Of a DNA stretch of 64,000 nucleotides, positions 35,001 through 49,241 are shown in pieces. The stretch lies in the NCBI RefSeq assembly GCF_029227915.1, contig NC_079884.1, forward strand, positions 31,808,001 through 31,872,000. The letters run 5' to 3'. How positions within the stretch are numbered: the stretch's first letter is position 1; each line of letters opens with the position of its first letter. The stretch comes from Hydractinia symbiolongicarpus (Eukaryota > Cnidaria > Hydrozoa > Anthoathecata > Hydractiniidae). Position numbers and translations under genes: made by a program. Below the pieces are notes generated by a model. The model worked only from the letters and a program-made list of their open reading frames with translations, was not told the DNA's origin and searched no databases.

Positions 35001-38000
35001 ATGAGACGCTTAATGAAAGAGGTTTAATCGCCGGCAAACGAAAACCAGCGATTTCCCCTAAATCCCGGGCTCGGCCCGTGTAGTCAAAAGTATACAAAGA
35101 AAGTACCCAGGGAGTAAACTCATTTCCGAACGATTTTTTAAATTATTTATTCACCACTAAAACGCATGAGACTTGTAGTTTTCAGAAATGTTTTCATTTT
35201 TGATGAGACGCTTAATGAAAGTGGTTTAATCGCCGGCAAACGAAAACCCGCGATTTCCCGTAAATCCCGGGCTTGGCCCGTATAGTTGAATGTATACAAA
35301 GAAAGTACCCTGTGAGTAAACTCATTTCCAAAACGATTTTTTAAATTATCTTTTCACCACTAAAACGCATGAGACTTGTAGTTTTCAAAAATGTTTTCAT
35401 TTTTGATGAGACGCTTAATGAAAGAGGTTTAATCACCGGCAAACGAAAACCAGCGATTTCCCCTAAATCCCGGGCTTGGCCCGTGTAGTCGAATGTATAC
35501 AAAGAAAGTACCCAGGGAGTAAACTCATTTCCCGAACGATTTTTTAAATTATTTTTTCACCACTAAAACGCATGAGACTTGTAGTTTTCAAAAATGTTTT
35601 CATTTTTGATGAGACGCTTAATGAAAGAGGTTTAATCGCCGGCAAACGAAAACCAGCGATTTCCCCTAAATCCCGGGCTCGGCCCGTGTAGTCAAAAGTA
35701 TACAAAGAAAGTACCCAGGGAGTAAACTCATTTCTGAACGATTTTTTAAATTATTTATTCACCACTAAAACGCATGAGACTTGTAGTTTTCAAAAATGTT
35801 TTCATTTTTGATGAGACGCTTAATGAAAGTGGTTTAATCGCAGGCAAACGAAAACCCGCGATTTCCTGTAAATCCCAGGCTTGGCCCGTATAGTCGAATG
35901 TATACAAAGAAAGTACCCTGTGAGTAAACTCATTTCCAGAACGATTTTTTAAATTATTTTTTCACCACTAAAACGCATGAGACTTGTAGTTTTCAAAAAT
36001 GTTTTCATTTTTGATGAGACGCTTAATGAAAGAGGTTTAATCACAGGCAAACGAAAACCCGCGATTTCCTGTAAATCCCAGGCTTGGCCCGTATAGTCGA
36101 ATGTATACAAAGAAAGTACCCTGTGAGTAAACTCATTTCCAGAACGATTTTTTAAATTATTTTTTCACCACTAAAACGCATGAGACTTGTAGTTTTCAAA
36201 AATGTTTTCATTTTTGATGAGACGCTGAATAAAAGAAGTTTAATCGCCGGCAAACGAAAACCCGCCATTTCCCGTAAACCCCGGACTCGGCCCGTATAAT
36301 CAAAAGTATACAAAGAAAGTACCCAGGGAGTAAACTCATTTCCCGAACGATTTTTTAAATTATTTTTTCACCACTAAAACGCATGAGACTTGTAGTTTTC
36401 AAAAATGTTTTCATTTTTGATGAGACGATGAATAAAAGAAGTTCAATCGCTGGCAAACGAAAACCTGCGATTTCCCGTAAATCCCGGACTCGGCCCGTAT
36501 AGTCAAAGGTATACAAAGAAAGTACCCAGGGTGTAAACTCATTTCTCGAACGATTTTTTAAATTATTATTTCACCACTAAAGCCCATGAGACTTGTAGTT
36601 TTTAAAAATGTTTTCATTTTTGATGAGACGCTGAATAAAAGAAGTTTAATCGCCGGCAAACGAAAACCCGCCATTTCCCGTAAACCCCGGACTCGGCCCG
36701 TATAATCAAAAGTATACAAAGAAAGTACCCAGGGAGTAAACTCATTTCCCGAACGATTTTTTAAATTATTTTTTCACCACTAAAACGCATGAGACTTGTA
36801 GTTTTCAAAAATGTTTTCATTTTTGATGAGACGCTTAATGAAAGAGGTTTAATCGCAGGCAAACGAAAACCCGCGATTTCCTGTAAATCCCAGGCTTGGC
36901 CCGTATAGTAGAATGTATACAAAGAAAGTACCCTGTGAGTAAACTCATTTCCAGAACGATTTTTTTAAATTATTTTTTCACCACTAAAACGCATGAGACT
37001 TGTAGTTTTCAAAAATGTTTTCATTTTTGATGAGACGCTTAATGAAAGAGGTTTAATCGCAGGCAAACGAAAACCCGCGATTTCCTGTAAATCCCAGGCT
37101 TGGCCCGTATAGTCGAATGTATACAAAGAAAGTACCCTGTGAGTAAACTCATTTCCAGAACGATTTTTTAAATTATTTTTTCACCACTAAAACGCATGAG
37201 ACTTGTAGTTTTCAAAAATGTTTTCATTTTTGATGAGACGCTGAATAAAAGAAGTTTAATCGCCGGCAAACGAAAACCCGCCATTTCCCATAAACCCCGG
37301 ACTCGGCCCGTATAATCAAAAGTATACAAAGAAAGTACCCAGGGAGTAAACTCATTTCCCGAACGATTTTTTAAATTATTTTTTCACCACTAAAACGCAT
37401 GAGACTTGTAGTTTTCAAAAATGTTTTCATTTTTGATGAGACGATGAATAAAAGAAGTTCAATCGCTGGCAAACGAAAACCTGCGATTTCCCGTAAATCC
37501 CGGACTCGGCCCGTATAGTCAAAAGTATACAAAGAAAGTACCCAGGGTGTAAACTCATTTCTCGAACGATTTTTTAAATTATTATTTCACCACTAAAGCC
37601 CATGAGACTTGTAGTTTTTAAAAATGTTTTCATTTTTGATGAGACGCTGAATAAAAGAAGTTTAATCGCCGGCAAACGAAAACACGCGACTTCCCGTAAA
37701 TCCCGGACTCGGCCCGTATAGCAAAAGTATACAAAGAAAGTACCCAGGGAGTAAACTCATTTCCGAACGATTTTTTAAATTATTTTTTCACCACTAAAAC
37801 GCATGAGACTTGTAGTTTTCAGAAATGTTGTCATTTTTGATGAGACGCTTAATGAAAGCGGTTTGTTCGCCGGCAAACGAAAACCCGCCATTTCCCGTAA
37901 ACCCCGGACTCGGCCCGTATAATCAAAAGTATACAAAGAAAGTACCCAGGGAGTAAACTAAATTCCCGAAAGATTTTTTAAATTATTTTTTCACCACTAA

Positions 38001-41000
38001 AACGCATGAGACTTATAGTTTTTAAAAATGTTTTTATTTTTAATGAGACGCTGAATAAAGGAGGTTTAATCGCAGGCAAACGAAAACACGCGACTTTCCG
38101 TAAATCCCGGACTCGGCCCGTATAGTCAAAAGTATACAAAGAAAGTACCCAGGGAGTAAACTCATTTCCGAACGATTTTTTAAATTATTTATTCACCACT
38201 AAAACGCATGAGACTTGTAGTTTTCAGAAATGTTTTCATTTTTGATGAGACGCTTAATGAAAGTGGTTTAATCGCCGGCAAACGAAAACCCGCGATTTCC
38301 CGTAAATCCCGGGCTTGGCCCGTATAGTCGAATGTATACAAAGAAAGTACCCTGTCAGTAAACTCATTTCCAAAACGATTTTTTAAATTATCTTTTCACC
38401 ACTAAAACGCATGAGACTTGTAGTTTTCAAAAATGTTTTCATTTTTGATGAGACACTGAATAAAAGAAGTTTAATCGCCGGCAAACGAAAACCCGCCATT
38501 TCCCGTAAATCCCGGGCTTGGCCCGTATAGTCAAAAGTTTACAAAGAAAGTACCCAGGGAGTAAACTCATTTTTCGAACGATTTTTTAAATTATTTTTTC
38601 ACCACTAAAACGCATGACACTTGTAGTTTTCAAAAATGTTTTAATTCTTGATGAGACGCTTAATGAAAGAGGTTTAATCGCCGGCAAACGAAAACCAGCG
38701 ATTTCCCCTAAATCCCGGGCTTGGCCCGTGTAGTCGAATGTATACAAAGAAAGTACCCAGGGAGTAAACTCATTTCCCGAACGATTTTTTAAATTATTTT
38801 TTCACCACTAAAACGCATGACACTTGTAGTTTTCAAAAATGTTTTCGTTTTTGATGAGACGCTTAATGAAAGAGGTTTAATCGCCGGCAAACGAAAACCA
38901 GCGATTTCCCCTAAATCCCGGGCTCGGCCCGTGTAGTCAAAAGTATACAAAGAAAGTACCCAGGGAGTAAACTCATTTCCGAACGATTTTTTAAATTATT
39001 TATTCACCACTAAAACGCATGACACTTGTAGTTTTCAAAAATGTTTTCGTTTTTGATGAGACGCTTAATGAAAGAGGTTTAATCGCCGGCAAACGAAAAC
39101 CAGCGATTTCCCCTAAATCCCGGGCTCGGCCCGTGTAGTCAAAAGTATACAAAGAAAGTACCCAGGGAGTAAACTCATTTCCGAACGATTTTTTAAATTA
39201 TTTATTCACCACTAAAACGCATGAGACTTGTAGTTTTCAAAAATGTTTTCATTTTTGATGAGACGCTTAATGAAAGAGGTTTAATCGCCGGCAAACGAAA
39301 ACCAGCGATTTCCCCTAAATCCCGGGCTCGGCCCGTGTAGTCAAAAGTATACAAAGAAAGTACCCAGGGAGTAAACTCATTTCCGAACGATTTTTTAAAT
39401 TATTTATTCACCACTAAAACGCATGAGACTTGTAGTTTTCAAAAATGTTTTCATTTTTGATGAGACGCTTAATGAAAGTGGTTTAATCGCCGGCAAACGA
39501 AAACCCGCGATTTCCCGTAAATCCCGGGCTTGGCCCGTATAGTCGAATGTATACAAAGAAAGTACCCTGTGAGTAAACTCATTTCCAAAACGATTTTTTA
39601 AATTATTTTTTCACCACTAAAACGCATGACACTTGTAGTTTTGAAAAATGTTTTCGTTTTTGATGAGACGCTTAATGAAAGAGGTTTAATCGCCGGCAAA
39701 CGAAAACCAGCGATTTCCCCTAAATCCCGGGCTCGGCCCGTGTAGTCAAAAGTATACAAAGAAAGTACCCAGGGAGTAAACTCATTTCCGAACGATTTTT
39801 TAAATTATTTATTCACCACTAAAACGCATGACACTTGTAGTTTTCAAAAATGTTTTCGTTTTTGATGAGACGCTTAATGAAAGAGGTTTAATCGCCGGCA
39901 AACGAAAACCAGCGATTTCCCCTAAATCCCGGGCTCGGCCCGTGTAGTCAAAAGTATACAAAGAAAGTACCCAGGGAGTAAACTCATTTCCGAACGATTT
40001 TTTAAATTATTTATTCACCACTAAAACGCATGAGACTTGTAGTTTTCAAAAATGTTTTCATTTTTGATGAGACGCTTAATGAAAGAGTTTTAATCGCCGG
40101 CAAACGAAAACCAGCGATTTCCCCTAAATCCCGGGCTCGGCGCGTGTAGTCAAAAGTATACAAAGAAAGTACCCAGGGAGTAAACTCATTTCCGAACGAT
40201 TTTTTAAATTATTTATTCACCACTAAAACGCATGAGACTTGTAGTTTTCAAAAATGTTTTCATTCTTGATGAGACGCTTAATGAAAGTGGTTTAATCGCC
40301 GGCAAACGAAAACCCGCGATTTCCCGTAAATCCCGGGCTTGGCCCGTATAGTCGAATGTATACAAAGAAAGTACCCTGTGAGTAAACTCATTTCCAAAAC
40401 GATTTTTTAAATTATCTTTTCACCACTAAAACGCATGAGACTTGTAGTTTTCAAAAATGTTTTCATTTTTGATGAGACGATGAATAAAAGAAGTTCAATC
40501 GCTGGCAAACGAAAACCTGCGATTTCCCGTAAATCCCGGACTCGGCCTGTATAGTCAAAAGTATACAAAGAAAGTACCCAGGGTGTAAACTCATTTCTCG
40601 AACGATTTTTTAAATTATTATTTCACCACTAAAGCCCATGAGACTTGTAGTTTTTAAAAATGTTTTCATTTTTGATGAGACGCAGAATAAAAGAAGTTTA
40701 ATCGCCGGCAAACGAAAACCCGCCATTTCCCGTAAACCCCAGACTCGGCCCGTATAATCAAAAGTATACAAAGAAAGTACCCAGGGAGTAAACTCATTTC
40801 CCGAACGATTTTTTAAATTATTTTTTCACCACTAAAACGCATGAGACTTGTAGTTTTCAAAAATGTTTTCATTTTTGATGAGACGCTTAATGAAAGAGGT
40901 TTAATCGCAGGCAAACGAAAACCTGCGATTTCCCGTAAATCCCGGACTCGGCCCGTATAGTCAAAAGTATACAAAGAAAGTACCCAGGGTGTAAACTCAT

Positions 41001-41018
41001 TTCTCGAACGATTTTTTA
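32100..41018 (+). repeat. 8,919-bp (44-monomer) segmental duplication, copy B
   Basis: This copy directly follows copy A in the same orientation. Differences from A that look private to B include CAAAGGTATAC near 36,487, TTTTGAAAAATG near 39,643, GAAAGAGTTTTAATCG near 40,087 and ATTCTTGATG near 40,264. By eye there are only eight to ten single-base differences over 8.9 kb, about 99.9% identity. The match ends where A has TTATTTTTTCACC (about 32,102) and B has TTATTATTTCACC (about 41,021). After that the array repeats monomers from 37.6 kb. Confidence 0.95.
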
Positions 41019-42650
41019 AATTATTATTTCACCACTAAAGCCCATGAGACTTGTAGTTTTTAAAAATGTTTTCATTTTTGATGAGACGCTGAATAAAAGA
41101 AGTTTAATCACCGGCATACGAAAACACGCGACTTCCCGTAAATCCCGGACTCGGCCCGTATAGCAAAAGTATACAAAGAAAGTACCCAGGGAGTAAACTC
41201 ATTTCCGAACGATTTTTTAATTTATTTTTTCACCACTAAAACGCATGAGACTTGTAGTTTTCAGAAATGTTGTCATTTTGATGAGACGCTTAATGAAAGC
41301 GGTTTGTTAGCCGGCAAACGAAAACCCGCCATTTCCCGTAAACCCCGGACTCGGCCCGTATAATCAAAAGTATACAAAGAAAGTACCCAGGGAGTAAACT
41401 AAATTCCCGAAAGATTTTTTAAATTATTTTTTCACCACTAAAACGCATGAGACTTATAGTTTTTAAAAATGTTTTTATTTTTAATGAGACGCTGAATAAA
41501 GGAGGTTTAATCGCAGGCAAACGAAAACACGCGACTTCCCGTAAATCCCGGACTCGGCCCGTATAGTCAAAAGTATACAAAGAAAGTACCCAGGGAGTAA
41601 ACTCATTTCCTAACGATTTTTTAAATTATTATTTCACCACTAAAGCCCATGAGACTTGTAGTTTTTAAAAATGTTTTCATTTTTGATGAGACGCAGAATA
41701 AAAGAAGTTTAATCGCCGGCAAACGAAAACCCGCCATTTCCCGTAAACCCCAGACTCGGCCCGTATAATCAAAAGTATACAAAGAAAGTACCCAGGGAGT
41801 AAACTCATTTCCCGAACGATTTTTTAAATTATTTTTTCACCACTAAAACGCATGAGACTTGTAGTTTTCAAAAATGTTTTCATTTTTGATGAGACGCTTA
41901 ATGAAAGAGGTTTAATCGCAGGCAAACGAAAACCTGCGATTTCCCGTAAATCCCGGACTCGGCCCGTATAGTCAAAAGTATACAAAGAAAGTACCCAGGG
42001 TGTAAACTCATTTCTCGAACGATTTTTTAAATTATTATTTCACCACTAAAGCCCATGAGACTTGTAGTTTTTAAAAATGTTTTCATTTTTGATGAGACGC
42101 TGAATAAAAGAAGTTTAATCACCGGCATACGAAAACACGCGACTTCCCGTAAATCCCGGACTCGGCCCGTATAGCAAAAGTATACAAAGAAAGTACCCAG
42201 GGAGTAAACTCATTTCCGAACGATTTTTTAATTTATTTTTTCACCACTAAAACGCATGAGACTTGTAGTTTTCAGAAATGTTGTCATTTTTGATGAGACG
42301 CTTAATGAAAGCGGTTTGTTAGCCGGCAAACGAAAACCCGCCATTTCCCGTAAACCCCGGACTCGGCCCGTATAATCAAAAGTATACAAAGAAAGTACCC
42401 AGGGAGTAAACTAAATTCCCGAAAGATTTTTTAAATTATTTTTTCACCACTAAAACGCATGAGACTTATAGTTTTTAAAAATGTTTTTATTTTTAATGAG
42501 ACGCTGAATAAAGGAGGTTTAATCGCAGGCAAACGAAAACACGCGACTTCCCGTAAATCCCGGACTCGGCCCGTATAGTCAAAAGTATACAAAGAAAGTA
42601 CCCAGGGAGTAAACTCATTTCCTAACGATTTTTTAAATTATTTATTCACC
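40620..42650 (+). repeat. 5-monomer tandem duplication (period 1,011-1,012 bp)
   Basis: Copy 1 is about 40,620-41,630 and copy 2 about 41,631-42,650. Shared private changes are CCGGCATACG (41,111 and 42,122), GACGCAGAATAAAAG (40,680 and 41,691), GCGGTTTGTTAGCC and TATAGCAAAAG. Copy 1 has lost one T near 41,275 (GTCATTTTGATG), so the offset shifts from 1,011 to 1,012. The right-hand edge of copy 1 and copy 2 is CATTTCCTAACG followed by the AT box. The monomers themselves are derived from the 37.6-38.1 kb part of copy B. Confidence 0.92.
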
Positions 42651-44508
42651 ACTAAAACGCATGAGACTTGTAGTTTTCAAAAATGTTTTCATTTTTGATG
42701 AGACACTGAATAAAAGAAGTTTAATCGCCGGCAAACGAAAACCCGCCATTTCCCGTAAATCCCGGGCTTGGCCCGTATAGTCAAAAGTTTACAAAGAAAG
42801 TACCCAGGGAGTAAACTCATTTTTCGAACGATTTTTTAAATTATTTTTTCACCACTAAAACGCATGACACTTGTAGTTTTCAAAAATGTTTTCATTTTTG
42901 ATGAGACGCTTAATGAAAGAGGTTTAATCGGCGGCAAACGAAAACCAGCGATTTCCCCTATATCCCGGGCTTGGCCCGTGTAGTCGAATGTATACAAAGA
43001 AAGTACCCAGGGAGTAAACTCATTTCCCGAACGATTTTTTAAATTATTTTTTCACCACTAAAACGCATGACACTTGTAGTTTTCAAAAATGTTTTCGTTT
43101 TTGATGAGACGCTTAATGAAAGAGGTTTAATCGCCGGCAAACGAAAACCAGCGATTTCCCCTAAATCCCGGGCTCGGCCCGTGTAGTCAAAAGTATACAA
43201 AGAAAGTACCCAGGGAGTAAACTCATTTCCGAACGATTTTTTAAATTATTTATTCACCACTAAAACGCATGACACCTGTAGTTTTCAAAAATGTTTTCGT
43301 TTTTGATGAGACGCTTAATGAAAGAGGTTTAATCGCCGGCAAACGAAAACCAGCGATTTCCCCTAAATCCCGGGCTCGGCCCGTGTAGTCAAAAGTATAC
43401 AAAGAAAGTACCCAGGGAGTAAACTCATTTCCGAACGATTTTTTAAATTATTTATTCACCACTAAAACGCATGAGACTTGTAGTTTTCAGAAATGTTTTC
43501 ATTTTTGATGAGACGCTTAATGAAAGTGGTTTAATCGCCGGCAAACGCAAACCCGCGATTTCCCGTAAATCCCGGGCTTGGCCCGTATAGTCGAATGTAT
43601 ACAAAGAAAGTACCCTGTCAGTAAACTCATTTCCAAAACGATTTTTTAAATTATCTTTTCACCACTAAAACGCATGAGACTTGTAGTTTTCAAAAATGTT
43701 TTCATTTTTGATGAGACACTGAATAAAAGAAGTTTAATCGCCGGCAAACGAAAACCCGCCATTTCCCGTAAATCCCGGGCTTGGCCCGTATAGTCAAAAG
43801 TTTACAAAGAAAGTACCCAGGGAGTAAACTCATTTTTCGAACGATTTTTTAAATTATTTTTTCACCACTAAAACGCATGACACTTGTAGTTTTCAAAAAT
43901 GTTTTCATTTTTGATGAGACGCTTAATGAAAGAGGTTTAATCGGCGGCAAACGAAAACCAGCGATTTCCCCTATATCCCGGGCTTGGCCCGTGTAGTCGA
44001 ATGTATACAAAGAAAGTACCCAGGGAGTAAACTCATTTCCCGAACGATTTTTTAAATTATTTTTTCACCACTAAAACGCATGACACTTGTAGTTTTCAAA
44101 AATGTTTTCGTTTTTGATGAGACGCTTAATGAAAGAGGTTTAATCGCCGGCAAACGAAAACCAGCGATTTCCCCTAAATCCCGGGCTCGGCCCGTGTAGT
44201 CAAAAGTATACAAAGAAAGTACCCAGGGAGTAAACTCATTTCCGAACGATTTTTTAAATTATTTATTCACCACTAAAACGCATGACACCTGTAGTTTTCA
44301 AAAATGTTTTCGTTTTTGATGAGACGCTTAATGAAAGAGGTTTAATCGCCGGCAAACGAAAACCAGCGATTTCCCCTAAATCCCGGGCTCGGCCCGTGTA
44401 GTCAAAAGTATACAAAGAAAGTACCCAGGGAGTAAACTCATTTCCGAACGATTTTTTAAATTATTTATTCACCACTAAAACGCATGAGACTTGTAGTTTT
44501 CAAAAATG
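42646..44508 (+). repeat. Tandem duplication, period 1,013 bp, about 850 bp matched
   Basis: 42,646-43,495 matches 43,659-44,508. Shared private changes are TAATCGGCGGCAAACG (42,927 and 43,940), CCCCTATATCCC (42,955 and 43,968) and GACACCTGTAG (43,271 and 44,284). The intervening monomer (43,496-43,658) is of the CCTGTCAGTAAAC type and carries GGCAAACGCAAAC. Together these stretches are a reshuffled partial third copy of the right half of the 8.9-kb block. Confidence 0.9.
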
Positions 44509-46205
44509 TTTTCATTTTTGATGAGACGCTTAATGAAAGAGGTTTAATCGCCGGCAAACGAAAACCAGCGATTTCCCCTAAATCCCGGGCTCGGCGCGTG
44601 TAGTCAAAAGTATACAAAGAAAGTACCCAGGGAGTAAACTCATTTCCGAACGATTTTTTAAATTATTTATTCACCACTAAAACGCATGAGACTTGTAGTT
44701 TTCAATAATGTTTTCATTTTTGATGAGACGCTTAATGAAAGTGGTTTAATCGCCGGCAAACGAAAACCCGCGATTTCCCGTAAATCCCGGGCTTGGCCCG
44801 TATAGTCGAATGTATACAAAGAAAGTACCCTGTGAGTAAACTCATTTCCAAAACGATTTTTTAAATTATCTTTTCACCACTAAAACGCATGAGACTTGTA
44901 GTTTTCAAAAATGTTTTCATTTTTGATGAGACGCTTAATGAAAGAGGTTTAATCGCCGGCAAACGAAAACCAGCGATTTCCCCTAAATCCCGGGCTTGGC
45001 CCGTGTAGTCGAATGTATAAAAAGAAAGTACCCAGGGAGTAAACTCATTTCCCGAACGATTTTTTAAATTATTTTTTCACCACTAAAACGCATGACACTT
45101 GTAGTTTTCAAAAATGTTTTCATTTTTGATGAGACGCTTAATGAAAGAGGTTTAATCGCCGGCAAACGAAAACCAGCGATTTCCCCTAAATCCCGGGTTT
45201 GGCCCGTGTAGTCGAATGTATACAAAGAAAGTACCCAGGGAGTAAACTCATTTCCCGAACGATTTTTTAAATTTTTTTTTCACCACTAAAACGCATGAGA
45301 CTTGTAGTTTTCAAAAATGTTTTCATTTTTGATGAGACGCTTAATGAAAAAGGTTTAATCGCCGGCAAACGAAAACCAGCGATTTCCCCTAAATCCCGGG
45401 CTCTGCCCGTGTAGTCAAAAGTATACAAAGAAAGTACCCAGGGAGTAAACTCATTTCCGAACGATTTTTTAAATTATTTATTCACCACTAAAACGCATGA
45501 GACTTGTAGTTTTCAGAAATGTTTTCATTTTTGATGAGACGCTTAATGAAAGTGGTTTAATCGCCGGCAAACGAAAACCCGCGATTTCCCGTAAATCCCG
45601 GGCTTGGCCCGTACAGTCGAATGTATACAAAGAAAGTACCCTGTGAGTAAACTCATTTCCCGAACGATTTTTTAAATTTTTTTTTCACCACTAAAACGCA
45701 TGAGACTTGTAGTTTTCAAAAATGTTTTCATTTTTGATGAGACGCTTAATGAAAGAGGTTTAATCGCAGGCAAACGAAAACCCGCGATTTCCTGTAAATC
45801 CCAGGCTTGGCCCGTATAGTCGAATGTATACAAAGAAAGTACCCTGTGAGTAAACTCATTTCCAGAACGATTTTTTAAATTATTTTTTCACCACTAAAAC
45901 GCATGAGACTTGTAGTTTTCAAAAATCTTTTCATTTGTGATGAGACGATGAATAAAAGAAGTTCAATCGCTGGCAAACGAAAACACGCGACTTCCCGTAA
46001 ATCCCGGACTCGGCCCGTATAGCAAAAGTATACAAAGAAAGTACCCAGGGAGTAAACTCATTTCCGAACGATTTTTTAAATTATTTTTTCACCACTAAAA
46101 CGCATGAGACTTGTAGTTTTCAGAAATGTTTTCATTTTTGATGAGACGCTTAATGAAAGCGGTTTGTTCGCCGGCAAACGAAAACCCGCAATTTCCCGTA
46201 AACCC
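44509..46205 (+). repeat. Mixed monomers, transition out of the homogenised core
   Basis: It starts with the GGCGCGTG monomer (44,594) also seen at 31,220 and 40,139, then continues with single ordinary monomers. Isolated changes include TATAAAAAG near 45,018, CTCTGCCCG near 45,402, GTACAGTCG near 45,612, and a broken dyad CAAAAATCTTTTCATTTGTG near 45,920. No local higher-order period was seen. Confidence 0.75.
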
Positions 46206-49200
46206 CGGACTCGGCCCGTATAGTCAAAAGTATACAAAGAAAGTACCCAGGGAGTAAACTCATTTCCAAACGATTTTTTAAATTATTTATTCACCACTAA
46301 AACGCATGAGACTTGTAGTTTTCAGAAATGTTTTCATTTTTGATGAGACGCTTAATGAAAGTGGTTTCATCGCCGGCAAACGAAAACCCGCGATTTCCCG
46401 TAAATCCCGGGCTTGGCCCGTATAGTCGAATGTATACAAAGAAAGTACCCTGTCAGTAAACTCATTTGCAAAACGAATTTTTAAATTATCTTTTCACCAC
46501 TAAAACGCATGAGACTTGTAGTTTTCAAAAATGTTTTCATTTTTGATGAGACACTGAATAAAAGAAGTTTAATCGCCGGCAAACGAAAACCCGCCATTTC
46601 CCGTAAATCCCGGGCTTGGCCCGTATAGTCAAAAGTATACAAAGAAAGTACCCAGGGAGTAAATTCATTTCCCGAACGATTTTTTATATTATTTTTTCAC
46701 CACTAAAACGCATGAGACTTGTAGTTTTCAAAAATGTTTTCATTTTTGATGGGACGCTGAATAAAAGAAGTTTAATCGCCGGCAAACGAAAACCCGCGAT
46801 TCCCGTAAATCCCGGACTCGGCCCGTATAGTCAAAAGTATACAAAGAAAGTACCGAGGGAGTAAACTCATTTCCTGAACGATTTTTTAAATTATTTTTTC
46901 ACCACTAAAACGCATGAGACTTGTAGTTTTCAAAAATGTTTTCATTTTTGATGGGACGCTGAATAAAAGAAGTTTAATCGCCGGCAAACGAAAACCCGCG
47001 ATTTCCCGTAAATCCCGCACTCGGGCTGTATAGTCAAAAGTTTACAAAGAAAGTACCCAGGAAGTAAACTCATTTTCCGAACGATTTTTTAAATTATTTC
47101 TTCACCACTAAAACGCATGAGACTTGTAGTTTTCAAAAATGTTTTCATTTTTGATGAGACGCTTAATAAAAGAGGTTTAATCGCAGGCAAAGGAAAACCC
47201 GCGATTTTCCGTAAATCCCAGGCTTGGCCCGTATAGTCAAATGTATACAAAGAAAGTACCCTGTGAGTAAACTCATTTCCAGAACGATTTTTTAAATTAT
47301 CTTTTCACCACTAAAACGCATGAGACTTGTACTTTTCAAAAATGTTTTCTTTTTTGATAAGACACAGAATAAAGGAAGTTTAATCGCCGGCAAACGAAAA
47401 CCCGCTATTACCCGTAAATCCTGGGCTTGGCCCGTATAGTCAAAAGTATACAAAGAAAGTACCCAGGGAGTAAACTCATTTCCCGAAAGATTTTTTAAAT
47501 TATTTTTTCACCACTAAAACGCATGAGACTTGTAGTTTTCAAAAATGTTTTCAATTTTGATGGGACGCTGAATAAAAGAAGTTTAATCGCCGGCGAACAA
47601 AAACCCGCGATTTCCTGTAAACCCCGGACTCGGCCCGTATAATCAAAAGTATACAAAGAAAGTACCCAGGGAGTAAACTAAATTCCCGAAAGATTTTTTA
47701 AATTATTTTTTCACCACTAAAACGCATGAGACTTATAGTTTTTAAAAATGTTTTTATTTTTAATGAGACGCTGAATAAAGGAGGTTTAATCGCAGGCAAA
47801 CGAAAACACGCGACTTCCCGTAAATCCCGGACTCGGCCCGTATAGTCAAAAGTATACAAAGAAAGTACCCAGGGAGTAAACTCATTTCCAAACGATTTTT
47901 TAAATTATTTATTCACCACTAAAACGCATGAGACTTGTAGTTTTCAGAAATGTTTTCATTTTTGATGAGACGCTTAATGAAAGTGGTTTAATCGCCGGCA
48001 AACGAAAACCCGCGATTTCCCGTAAATCCCGGGCTTGGCCCGTATAGTCGAATGTATACAAAGAAAGTACCCTGTCAGTAAACTCATTTGCAAAACGATT
48101 TTTTAAATTATCTTTTCACCACTAAAACGCATGAGACTTGTAGTTTTCAAAAATGTTTTCATTTTTGATGAGACACTGAATAAAAGAAGTTTAATCGCCG
48201 GCAAACGAAAACCCGCCATTTCCCGTAAATCCCGGGCTTGGCCCGTATAGTCAAAAGTATACAAAGAAAGTACCCAGGGAGTAAATTCATTTCCCGAACG
48301 ATTTTTTATATTATTTTTTCACCACTAAAACGCATGAGACTTGTAGTTTTCAAAAATGTTTTCATTTTTGATGGGACGCTGAATAAAAGAAGTTTAATCG
48401 CCGGCAAACGAAAACCCGCGATTCCCGTAAATCCCGGACTCGGCCCGTATAGTCAAAAGTATACAAAGAAAGTACCGAGGGAGTAAACTCATTTCCTGAA
48501 CGATTTTTTAAATTATTTTTTCACCACTAAAACGCATGAGACTTGTAGTTTTCAAAAATGTTTTCATTTTTGATGGGACGCTGAATAAAAGAAGTTTAAT
48601 CGCCGGCAAACGAAAACCCGCGATTTCCCGTAAATCCCGCACTCGGGCTGTATAGTCAAAAGTTTACAAAGAAAGTACCCAGGAAGTAAACTCATTTTCC
48701 GAACGATTTTTTAAATTATTTCTTCACCACTAAAACGCATGAGACTTGTAGTTTTCAAAAATGTTTTCATTTTTGATGAGACGCTTAATAAAAGAGGTTT
48801 AATCGCAGGCAAAGGAAAACCCGCGATTTTCCGTAAATCCCAGGCTTGGCCCGTATAGTCAAATGTATACAAAGAAAGTACCCTGTGAGTAAACTCATTT
48901 CCAGAACGATTTTTTAAATTATCTTTTCACCACTAAAACGCATGAGACTTGTACTTTTCAAAAATGTTTTCTTTTTTGATAAGACACAGAATAAAGGAAG
49001 TTTAATCGCCGGCAAACGAAAACCCGCTATTACCCGTAAATCCTGGGCTTGGCCCGTATAGTCAAAAGTATACAAAGAAAGTACCCAGGGAGTAAACTCA
49101 TTTCCCGAAAGATTTTTTAAATTATTTTTTCACCACTAAAACGCATGAGACTTGTAGTTTTCAAAAATGTTTTCAATTTTGATGGGACGCTGAATAAAAG

Positions 49201-49241
49201 AAGTTTAATCGCCGGCGAACAAAAACCCGCGATTTCCTGTA
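46206..49241 (+). repeat. 8-monomer repeat (period 1,622 bp), two copies of seven shared monomers
   Basis: 46,206-47,619 matches 47,828-49,241. Shared markers are CCTGTCAGTAAACTCATTTGC, GGAGTAAATTC, CCAGGAAGTAAAC, GGCAAAGGAAAAC, CCCGCTATTACCCG (47,401 and 49,023) and CCGGCGAACAAAAAC. The eighth monomer (47,620-47,827) is the TTAAAAATG/TATTTTTAA dyad type. Copy 1 has AAAACGAATTTTT near 46,474 where copy 2 has AAAACGATTTTTT. Confidence 0.92.
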
